A DNA stretch of 64,000 bases. Origin: Terribium retamae (GTDB lineage Bacteria; Pseudomonadota; Alphaproteobacteria; Rhizobiales; Rhizobiaceae). The stretch is taken from assembly GCF_022347545.1 (NCBI RefSeq), contig NZ_JAKREW010000016.1, positions 1-64,000 on the forward strand. The letters run 5' to 3'. Under the pieces are notes generated by a model. That model was not told the DNA's origin, did not search any database, and saw nothing but the letters and a program-made list of their open reading frames with translations. Within the stretch, counting starts at the first letter, position 1. The number at the start of each line of letters is the position of its first letter. The position numbers were made by a program, and so were the translations under genes. Shown here piece by piece: positions 51,801-63,800 of this stretch.

Positions 51801-54800
51801 ACTGCGATAGGCTGACCACCGATCTGCGTGACGGTGAGAGGATCTCCATCCGGATCAACATCCGCACCGGCAGCACCGCTGGTGGTTCCGACGCCCGTGA
51901 TCGGATTGAACGTAACAGCCGTGTCCTCATTGGTGACGACCGTGTCGTTATTGGCCCCCGGCGCTGGGTTCGTCACCGTAAAGATGAAGGTCGTCGTTGC
52001 CGACAGGCCACTCCCGCCCTCACGGTCGTTCGCCACGACCGTCACCGTGTATGGACTGTTTTGCGATGCGTTTGCGGTCAGCGTTCCCGTGATGAGCCCG
52101 GTTTCGGGATCAAACGTCAGGCCTGGTGGCAGGCCGGTGATCGCATAGTCGAGATCGTCGCCGTCCACGTCACTGAAGTAACCGGATATGTTCAGGTTGA
52201 CGGTCGACGAATCCGGGCGGGAAAGATCCGGGATGGTGCTTGCCACCGGCGCATCGTTCACCGGCGTGACGGTGATCGTCACCGTTGCAGTGTCGACGCC
52301 GCTGTTGCCGTCGTCGATCGTATAGGTGAAGGATTCCGTGCCGTTGTAGTTCGGGTTCGGCGTAAACCGCAGCACCATCGCGCTGCCGTCCATTACGAGT
52401 TGCACCGAGCCATTCGTCGTCTGCACGGATGGGCCGTTGAGGATCAGATCTACGCCGTTGACGCTGATGACGACGCCGTCATCGCCGTCCGGGTCGCGGT
52501 CATTCGCCAGGACCGGAATGTTGACCGGCGTATCTTCTGCAGTCGTTGCGGTATCGTTGTTTGCCTCCGGCGCCAGATTCTCGACAACGAAGGCGAATTG
52601 CGTGGCCGCACTGCCTCCCGGGAAGCCGTCGCTGGCCGTTACCGTGACGATGTAGGTCTGGCGACCGGTCGGACCGGAAGCATCCGGTGCGATCTTGCCG
52701 GAGACCACGCCGGTTGCGGGATCATAGGTGAGCCCCGGCGGCAAACCGGTGATCGTATAAGTCAGCGGGTCGCCTTCCGGGTCGGAGAAGTTGCCGGTGA
52801 CGTCGAGACTGAAAGTATCGCTATCATTGCGCAGGATGTCCGGGATGGGCGTGACACTCGGCGGATCGTTCTCAGCGCCGACGTTGACGGTCACCACACC
52901 GGTGCTGAACCCTCCCTGGCCGTCGCTGATCCGGTAGACGATGGTGTCGGTACCGTTGTAGTCGGGGTTCGGGACATAGCGCAGCGTCCCATCGGCATTG
53001 ATGGAGACGGTTCCATGACCAGCCTGGGGTGGGAACGCAGGATCGACGAACAGAATGTCTCCGTCGGGATCGGTGTCGTTCCCTAGAACGTTGATGCTTT
53101 CAATGGGCGTGTCTTCCGCCGTCGAAGCGGTGTCATTGGCCGCAGTCGGTGCCGGGTTCGTCACGTTGAATGTGAAGGTTTGGATGACCGAGCCACCGTT
53201 GCCGTCATTTGCGGTCACGGTCACGGTGTAGGGGGCGTTCACCGACGCGTTGTTGGCGATGACGCCGGTGATGTTGCCTGCGGCATCCATTGTGAGGCCG
53301 GACGGCAGACCCGTGGCGCTGAAAGTCAGCGCGTCACTTTCCACGTCGTGGAAAAAGGTCGAGATATTCAACGGATTGCTGGTCATCGACTGGCCATCGG
53401 CGCGCGTATAGCTGGGAATGGCATCCACAGTCGGACTGTCGTTGACGCCGGTGACAAGCACCGTCAAGGTCGCCGTGTCGAGCCCGCCATCGTCGTCGCG
53501 AATGGTATAGACGATCGTTGTCGTCCGCGTCTCGCCGGCCTGAAGGTCGGAAAAGACTGGACCGGCAACAAACGTGTAGCTGCCATCGGCGTTTATGGTG
53601 AAGGTGCCGCCGCTCGAACCGGTGACGGTGACAGGCGACCCGGGCACCACAGTCTGTCCCTCCACCGCAGAGACTGCAAAGCCATCGCCGTCGGGATCGA
53701 TGTCATTTGTAAGAACGTTGCCACCTGTCGCGCCTGCATCTTCGTTGACCGTCAGGGTGTCGTCAAAGGCGGTCGGCGGGAGATTGTCGATGAACCAGGT
53801 GAAAGTCTCGGTGGCGGTCAGGCTGCCGTCACTGGCAACGATGGTGACCGTATAGACGCCATTGCCCGCAGGCCCTCCTGTGGATGCGCCGGAGTCGATT
53901 GTTCCGCTCACCTCGCCGGTCGCGGCATTGAAGGTCAGCCCAGGCGGCAAGCCGGTAACGGTGTAAGTCAGCGTGTCGCCGTCGATGTCCTCGAAATAAG
54001 GGGCAAATGACTGCGGGGCGATGATCTGGCTGTCATTGTCGATCCTGTTGGCGATGTCCTGGGAGATCGGCGCATCGTTGACGGCGTTGACCGTGACTGT
54101 GACCGTCGCGGTCGATGTGCCGCCCTGACCGTCCGAGATCGTGTAAATGATCGTGTCGGTTCCGTTGAAATTCGCCTTCGGCGTATAGGTCAGCTGACCA
54201 TTGGCACCGATGATCACGGTCCCGTTGCCGGCGCTGGCGGCGGTGACTGTGAGTATGTCGCCGTCCGGATCCGTATCGGCACCTGACGCTCCACTTGTCG
54301 TGCCAGCTCCGGTCAATACGTTGAAAACCGCCACGGCGTCTTCGTTGACGGTCACCGTATCGTTGATGGCAACTGGACGAGGATTTGTCACCGTCAGGTC
54401 AAAACTCTGGGCGACAGAGAGGCCGGTACCGCCCGGCCTGTCATAGGCGGTGATTGTGACGGTATAGACGCCTCCGCTACCGCCCTGGCTCGCATTATGG
54501 TCGATCATACCGGAAATGATGCCGGTCAAGGGATCATAGGTGAGACCTGCCGGCAGCCCGGTGATGACGTAGTTAAGGCCATCGCCGTCCGGATCGTTGA
54601 AAAAGTCGCTGGTATCGTAGGTGAACGATTGTCCATCCGCCCTCACCCGGTCGGGGATCGGATTGGTGACGACCGGGTCATCGTTTTCGGCAACCACCGT
54701 GATCGTGACTGTTGCGGTATCCACCCCACCATTGCCGTCGTCGATCGTGTAGGTGAACGCCTCCTGTCCATTGTAGTCCGCGTTCGGCGTGAAGCGCAGA

Positions 54801-57800
54801 ACCTGCTGGCCCGATCCGTCGAGCACGAGCTGGACCAGACCATTGCTTGTCGCAACCCCCGGCCCACCCACGGTCAGCACGATGTTGTTGACGCGGATAA
54901 CCTCGGCATCGTCGCCGTCGGGATCGCTGTCATTGGCAAGGATCGGGATGTCGACCGGCGTATCCTCGGTCGTCGTCGCCGTATCGTTCTCGGCCACCGG
55001 TGGAAGATTGAGGACGGTGTAGCGGAACGTGATCGGCATCGTGCCGCCATGGCCATCGCTTGCGCTCACCGTGACGGTATAGACACGTTCTCCGGTCGGG
55101 CCGGACGCATCATGTGCGATCGTTCCGGAAATCACCCCGGTGGCGGCATCAATGGTGAGACCGGCCGGCAGCCCGGTGACAGAATAGGCCAACGTGTCTC
55201 CATCGACATCGGCAAAGAAAGCTGAAGCGTTGATGGAATCCGTATCGCCGTCATTGCGCGTCCGATCGGCGATCGGCGTGCCCGATGGCGCGTCGTTGAC
55301 CGGATTGACCGTAACCGTGACCGTCGCCGTAGCAGTGCCACCGTTACCATCCGAGATGGTGTAGGTGATGATGTCGGTGCCGTTGAAATTGCTGTTCGGC
55401 ACATAGGTGATCTGACCATTCGCCCCAATGGTGACCGCGCCGTTCGCCGCGCTGGCAGAGATCACCGTCAGTGGATCCCCATCAGGGTCACTGTCGGCAG
55501 CACCGCCGCTGGCAGAACCATCCAGGACATTGATGGTGACCGGTGTGTCCTCGTTGGTGACGGCCGTATCGTTGACCGCTACCGGCGGAGGATTGCCAAC
55601 GGTGAAGGTGAAGGTCTGGCTGGCGGTGCCGCCATGACCATCACTCGCTGTAATCGTGACGGTGTAGATGCCGTTGGCGCCAGGCCCGCCCTGGCTGGCC
55701 TGGCGATCGATGGTGCCGGAAATGACGCCATTGGCGCCGATGCTCAAACCCGCCGGCAAGCCGGTTTGGCTAAAGCTCAGCGTGTCACCATCGATATCGC
55801 TGAAGAAGCCGGCGATGCTGACATTCACTGCCGCACCATCCTGGCTGGAGCGGTCGGGAATAGGAGTGCCGACAGGCGCATCGTTCTGCGGCGTGACGTT
55901 CACCGTCACCGTGTATTCGTTGGTGCCGCCGTTGCCGTCACTGACGATGAAACTGAAGCTGTCGGAGCCGTTGAAGTTTGGAGCCGGCACATAGGAGTAA
56001 GTGCCGTTCGCATTGATGGTGACCGTGCCGTGTGCCGGCGTGGTCGATCCGGCCGCATAGGTGACGGTATCGCCGTCGACATCGCTTGCCGGTGGCAAGG
56101 TGCCATTGAGCGTGCCGTCCTCCGGTGTGGTGACAGTCGTATCGGAAGACACCGGCGCGTCGTTTACCGCCGCGACCGTTCCGCTGACCGTTGCGGTCGC
56201 AGAGCCGCCATTGCCGTCGGAGATCGTGTAGGTGAAGCTTGGATTGCCGTTGAAATTCGCGTCCGGCGCGAATGTCAGCGTTCCATCCGCATTGAGCATG
56301 ACGCTGCCGCCGGTGACCGAGACCGACGCGCCCACCGCGATGGCCGTGCCGTTGATCTGGGTGATCGTGATCGTGTCGCCATCGACGTCGCTGTCATTGG
56401 AGCGCACGTTGATGACGACCGGCGTGTCCTCGTTCGTCGTAAAGCTGTCGGCGACCGCTACCGGCGCATCGTTGACCGGGTTGACGGTGCCCGTCACGGT
56501 CGCGGTGGCCGTACCACCATGCCCATCCGAGATCGTGTAGGTAAAGGATGGGGAACCGTGGAAATCGGCGGCAGGCGTGAAGGTCAGGCGCCCGTCGACG
56601 CCCAGCGAGACGGTGCCGCCGGCAACCGCCACAGAACTGCCCGCGGCGATGTTCTGGCCATTGATCTGCGTAACCGAAAGCGCGTCGGCCTCGACATCGC
56701 TGTCATTCGTCCTGACATCGAAGACGGTAGCCGTATCTTCATCCGTGGTGAACGTATCGTCATTGGCCACCGGTGCATCGTTGACCGCCACGACTGTGCC
56801 GTTGACGGTGGCGGTGGCAACACCGCCCTGCCCGTCCGACACGGTATAGGTGAAGGACGGCGAGCCGTTGAAGTTGGCCGTCGGCGTGAAGGTCAGCGTG
56901 CCGTTTGCGTTCAACGTCACCGTGCCGCCCGTGACGGCAATTGAGTTGCCGGGCGCAATGTTGGTGCCATTGATCTGCGTGACCGAAAGCGGGTCCCCAT
57001 CAGGATCGCCATCATTGCCACGGACATCGAAGGTGACCGCCGTGTCCTCATTGGTGGTGAAGGCATCGTTCGCGGCGACTGGCGGATCCTGGATGGGATT
57101 GACCGTGCCGTTGACAGTCGCGCTGGCCGTGCCGCCATGGCCATCGGAAATCGTATAGGTGAAAGACGGCGAGCCGTTGAAATTCGCAGCCGGCGTGAAG
57201 GTCAAGGTGCCGTCTGCGTTCAGCGTCACCGTGCCGCCGGTAACGGCTACAGAACTGCCGGGCACGATGTCCGTGCCATTGATCTGCGTTACGGAAAGCG
57301 GGTCTCTGTCAGGGTCGCTGTCATTGGCAAGAACATCCACGGTGACCGCAGTGTCTTCATTGGTGACGAATGTATCGTTCGCCGCCACCGGCGAGTCCTG
57401 GACGGGATTGACCGTGCCGTTGACGGTTCCGGTGCCCGTTCCGCCCTGTCCATCAGAGATGGTATAGGTGAAGGAAGGCGAGCCATTGAAGTCGGGGGCC
57501 GGCGTGAATGTCAGCGTACCGTCAGCATTCAGAGTCACGGTACCGCCGGTCACAGCGACGGTACCGCCGGGTGCGATGTTCTGGTCCTCGATCTGCGTGA
57601 CCGTGATCGTGCCGCCATCGACGTCGCTGTCATTGGTGCGCACGTCGAAGGTGACGGGTGTGTCCTCACTGGTCACAAACGTATCGTTGACCGCCACCGG
57701 CGCATCGTTCTGCCCGGTAACCGTAACCACGACCGTGGCGGTCGAAGTACCGCCCTGCCCGTCCGATATGGTGTAGCTGACGGACGTGGTCCGCGTCTGA

Positions 57801-60800
57801 CCGGCAGCGAGATCGTCGAAACCGGTTCCGGGTAAAAAACTGTAGGTGCCGTCGGCATTGGTGGTGAAGGTGCCGCCGCTGGAGCCTGCAATGGCCGTCC
57901 CCACGCCCGCCGCACTGCCATTGACTGCTGCGACCGTGATCGGATCACCATCAGGATCGCTGTCGGCACCGCTGCCATTGTCGGCGAACACCGAACCGCT
58001 CACGGTGCTGTTTTCGGTGGTCGCAACTGCATCGTTGCGTGCGACGGGAGCCGGATTGAGCACGGTCCAGGTAAAGGTGCGGCTGGCCTGCAGTCCGCTG
58101 CTGTCGATGGCGACAACCGTCACCGAGTAAGGCCCGGTCACGCTCGCACTGCGATCGATGGTTCCTGAGATGACGCCGGTCGCGGCATCGATCGTGAGCC
58201 CGGCAGGCAGACCTGTCGCGGTGAATGTCAGCGTGTCGCCGGCGTCCGGATCGCTGAAATTGCCGCTGACGTTGAAGCTGACCGTCTGGGCGTCGTTGGA
58301 TGTCTGGTTGGCAATCGGCGTCGAAACCGGAGCGTCGTCGGTTCCGATGACGGTGATCGTGAGCGTCGCCGTCGAGAAGCCGCCATGGCCGTCAGAGGCT
58401 TGATAGGTGACTGAGGTCGTCCGCGTCTGACCAGCCGCCAGATCGGCAAACGCACCAGCGGGATTGAAGATTGCGACACCATCCGCGCCGATTGTGAAGG
58501 TCCCGCCGTTGGAACCGCCCACGGCCGTTCCGATGTTGGCGGAGGATCCATTCACCTGCGAAACCGTCAGCACGTCGCCGTCAACGTCGGTATCATTGGC
58601 CAGCACATTGACGTTGGCCGGCGTGTTGGCATTGGTCTGTGCGGTGTCGCCGACTGCCACGGGTGCATCGTTGATCGGATTGACCGTCACCGTCACGGTG
58701 TACTCGACCGTCGCCGTGCCATCCGTCACCGTATAGGTGAAGGTGTCGGAGCCGCTGAAATTGGCCGCCGGCGCATAGGTATAGGTGCCATTTGCATTGA
58801 TGACGACGGTGCCGTGCGCTGGCGCCGTTGCGCCCGCGCCATAGGTCAACGGATCACCGTCGACATCCGTCGCGATCGGCAAGGTACCGTTGAAGGGCGT
58901 ATCCTCGTTGGTGACGAACGCGGTGTTCGAGCCCACCGGTGCATCGTTGATCGGCGCCACGGTGATGATGGCGGTATCGGTATCGGCCAGCACGCCGCCG
59001 GAACCGGTATTGCCACCATCGCTGGTCGTCATGGTGAGCGTGAGCGGGCCGTTGAAATTCGCGGACGGATTGAACGTCGGCCGCGACGCCGAGGCAAGAT
59101 AGGCATTGAGATCGGTGATCGTGCCGGTGAGCACGATCGTACCGCTGCCGGATCCGGTGACGTTGACGCCAGCACCAGACAAAGCGGACAAAGTGCCGGA
59201 GCTCACCCCCAAAGTGATGGTGATGGGTCCTGCGCCGGCATCGACGTCGCTAACCCGCAATCCGGTCAGGACAAGCGCAGTATCCTCGTTCACGCCAAAC
59301 GATGACGGCAGCGTGTTGATCGGGGCGTCGTTCACGGCGGTAACGTTGAAGGTGAAAGTATTCGGCGTCGGATCGGTATCCTGTCCGCCATTCGCCGTGC
59401 CGCCATTGTCGCGCACGTGGAACGTGAAGGAGGCCAGCGCCGTCCCGCTCGCATCGGCGGCCGGCGTCCAGGTCAGGTTCGCGATGTTGGCTGCCGTGAT
59501 GACCTGTCCCGCCACGACAGGTGTTCCACCCAGTGAAAGCACACCATTGGCCGGAATGCTGGTGATGACGATCGCAGCGAGAGCATTGGCCGGGCTGTCG
59601 TTCGGATCGGAAAACCCGAAGTCGGACGCGGTGAAGGTATAGGTGGTATCTTCTGCGATCGTCGCGGCGCGATCGGCGCCGGAGGGAGCATCGTTTACCG
59701 GAGTGATGGTGATGGTTGCGGTGTCGATATCGACAAGCGCCGGACCGCCCGTATTGCCGTTGTCGCTGGTCGTCATGGTCAGCGTTACATTGGCGGTCGC
59801 ATTGGCGGCAGGTGTGAAAGTCGGGCGCGTGGCGCCGGCGAGATAAGCGTTGATATCGGCCAGCGTGCCGAAAAGGGTGATCGTCGCGGTGCCGGATCCG
59901 TTGATGGTGACGCCGGCCGCAGTGGCCGCAGACAAGGTGCCGGCGTCGACGGACAGGGTCACGGAAATGCTGCCGCTGCCGGCGTCCGCATCAGCCACCT
60001 GCAATCCGGCCAGCGCGACAGAGGTGTCTTCCAGCGTGTTGAAAGCCGAAGGCAAGGTGTTGATGGGCGGTGTGTTGACAGAAGCCACCGCAACGTTGAC
60101 CGTCGCCGTTTCCGTCACGCCACCGGATGAAACCGTATAGGTGAAACTGGCATTGCCATTGAAATCGGTCGTCGGTGTGAAGATAAGCTGTCCGGCGGCA
60201 TTCAATGCCACGGTACCATTTGCCATCGCGACCGCAGGCCCGCCAGGCGTAACGGCAATGCCGTTGACCGCAGATATGGTTCTGCCGGGATTCTCGAAAC
60301 TGTCATTGGCAAGCACCGAGATCGTGACCGGCGTATCCTCAGCAGTCGACGCCGTGTCATTGGTGATGTCGGCAACGGGTGAGATGGAGATCGCAATCGT
60401 GTCGGTGTCAGAAAGCGCGCCGTCGGACGTCTGGATCGTGAGCAGCGCAGGCCCATTATAGTCGGCGGTCGGAGCGTAACCCGCCCCGGCAAGCGCAGCG
60501 TTGATCGCCGCCGCCGTGCCGGAAAATGTCATCGTCTGGTCGGCCGTACCGTCGCCCGCGCTGAATGTCAGCCCTGTCGTTCCGGAAAGCGAAAAGGTGC
60601 CATTGGTGACCGTGACCGTCACCGTCATGACGTTCCCATCAACGTCGCTCACGGTGATGGCGTTGCCCGTAGCAGAAGCAAACACGAGCGTGGTGTCTTC
60701 GGCGGTGGACTGCGCACCCGGCACGGTGTTGACCGGTGCATCGTTAATGGGATTGACCGTCACCGTCACCGTCGTCGTTTCGGTCACGCCGCCCGAGGTC

Positions 60801-63800
60801 ACTGTATAGGTGAAGCTAGTCGTGCCGTTGAAATCGGCTGCCGGCGTGTAGGTGATGGTGCCGTCCGCATTGAATGTGACCGTGCCCTGCCCTGCAGGCG
60901 GCTGGGTGACGGCGGAAACGACGCGGCCACCGTTCTCGAAATTGTCCGCCGAGGCGCCGTTGGTTCCGGTCAGCACGTTGAAACTGATCGGCGTATCCTC
61001 GTTCGTCGTCACGGAGTCGGCGACGATATCCGCCACGGGGGTGACCGTGATCGCCACGAAATCGGTGTCAGAAAGCGCTCCGTCCGAGGTCTGCACGGTC
61101 AGTTGCGCCGGTCCGTAATAGTCGGCCGTCGCATTATAGACGAGACCGGCCAGTGCCGCATTGATCTGCGCCGCGGTGCCCGAAATGGTAACGGTCGCGG
61201 TGCCGTTTCCGCCAATCGTCGCGCCGCTGGCCGCAACGGATAGCGTGCCGTTGGTGACCGTCAATGTGGTGGTCAGCGTACCGCCATCGACATCGTTCAC
61301 GCTCACGCCACCGACAGCCAGCGGCGTGTCTTCGGCAATCGTCTGCGCTCCAGGAACGGTATTGACCGGTGCATCATTGACCGCGGTTATCGTGACATTG
61401 ACCGCTGCCGTTTCCGTCACGCCACCGGACGCGACCGTGTAATTGAAGCTTGCGGCGCCGTTGTAGTCGGCGGCCGGCGTGAAGGTCAGCGTGCCGTCGG
61501 CATTCAGCCTGACCGTGCCATTGGCGACGGCCACGGCGCCATTGGTTACGATTGACGTGCCATTGATCGCGGTGATGGTATGGCCGGAATTCTCAAAGCT
61601 GTCATTGGCGTTCACGTTGATCGTGACAGCCGTGTCCTCGTTCGTGGTGACCGCGTCGTTGGCGATATCGGTGATCGGGGCCACGGTGATCGTGCGCGTA
61701 TCGGTATCGCTGAGCGAACCATCGCTGGTCGTCATCGTCAGCGTGACCGACCCGTTGAAGTCCGCGACCGGCGAATAGACCGGCCTCGACGCCGAGGCCA
61801 GATAGGCGTTGATCGACGCGAGCGTACCTGTGAGGGTGATCGAGCCGCTGCCCGACCCCGTCACGATGACGCCTCCGGCATTGCCGGCTGCCAATGTTCC
61901 TGAGCCAACGCTCAGTGTAAGGGTCATGGGAGCGGCACCGGCGTCGGGATCGCTCACGGACAGCCCGGCAAGCGGCAGGAGGGTATCCTCATCAACCGTC
62001 CAGCCGGCTGCCGGAAGCGTGTTGACCGGAGCATCGTTGACCGCTGTCACTGAAACCGTCGCCACGGCGACATTCGAGTCGGTGCTTCCATCGTTGACGA
62101 CCACATTGATCGTGCGGTTGACGGTCGAGGGATCATCGGAGGTCGACGAATAGCGCACCTGCTCGAGCGCCGTCTCGTAGGCCGCTTTGCTGGCGGAACC
62201 GGTCAAGGTCAACGTGAACGTCGCCGGGTTCCATGCGGCGGTGATACCCGTCGGCAAAGCACCGGAAACGGACAGGACATCGCCGGGCTGGCCGTTGGCA
62301 ATGACGATCGTCGCCGATGCCATGTTGGCGCTGTCTATGTCGGTGATCAGGCTGTCGGCGTCGACGATCGCAACACCGGCGCCATTTTCCGTATAGCTGG
62401 TCGAATAGCCGGTGCCCGCGCCGGACGCATCGAGATCCAGGACAGGCGCATCGTTGACCGGATTGACTGTGATCGTACGGGTGTCGGTGGCGCTCAGCAC
62501 GCCGCCCGCGCCGGTGTTGCCACCGTCGCTGGTGGTCATTGTCAGCGATACTGGGCCGTTGAAGTCTGCCGCGGGGACGAAAGACGGACGCGACGCGCCA
62601 GCCAGGAAGGCATTGATGTTGGCCAGCGTGCCCGTCAACGTGATGGAAGAAGTTCCGGAACCCGCCACCGTCACGCTGCCGCCGGCGGTTGCCGTGAGGC
62701 TGCCCGAAGAGACGGTCAGCACCACGGTCATGGTGCCGCTCGCTGCGTCGACATCGGCAATCTGCAGCCCGGTCAGGCCAAGAGCGGTATCCTCGTTCGT
62801 GGCATAGCTAGCCGGCATGGTGTTGACCGGCGCATCGTTGACAGCAGCGACGGTGATCGTGCGCGTGTCGACGTCGGTGAGCGCACCGCCCGAACCTGTG
62901 TTGCCGCCATCATTGGTGGTCATCGTCAACGCAACTGGGCCATTCGCGTTGGCGGCCGGCGTGAACACCGGGGCGGACGCAGAGGCCAGGTAGGCATTGA
63001 TGTCGGCCAGCGTGCCGGTGAGCGTGAGCGAACCGCTGCCTGAACCGGATATAGCGACCCCACCTCCGGCAGACGCCGCCAACGCGCCGGAGGCGACGTC
63101 CAACCTGACCGTGATGGTGCCGGCAGCGGCATCCGGATCGGCAACGGAGAGGCCGGTGAGCACGACCGCAGTGTCTTCGTTCGTTGCCCAACCGGATGCC
63201 GGCAACGTGTTGGCCGGTGCATCGTTGACGGCATTGACGGTGACGGTGACCGTGGCGGTTTCGGTGACACCGCCGGAGGTCACCGTGTAGGTGAAAGATG
63301 TGGTGCCGCTGAAATTCGTGGCTGGCGTGTAAGTGATGGTGCCGTCGGGATTGAAGGCAACGGAGCCCTGGCCGGCCGGCGGCTGCGTCACCGCGGAGAT
63401 TGCGCGTCCGGCATTCTCGAAATTGTCCGCCGAGGCTCCATTGGTGCCGGTTATTGTGTTGAAGCTGATCGGCGTATCTTCGTTCGTCGTGACATTGTCG
63501 GCAACGATATCGGCGACCGGCGTCACGGTGATCGCGACGGTGTCGACATCGTTCAGCGCCCCGTCGGAGGTGGAAACCGTCAGTGTATCGCTGCCATTGA
63601 AGTCCGCGTTGCCCTGATAGCGCAGCGAGGCAAGCACGCCGTTCACCTGGGCCACCGTTCCGGAGATCGTTATGGTGGCCGTGTTGTTGCCGGTGACCGT
63701 TCCGGCGATGACCGACGGAGAAAGAATGCCGTTTGCGACCGACAACGTCACCGTCACCGTGCCGTTGTCGACATCGGCGACCGAAATGCCGGAAATGGCG

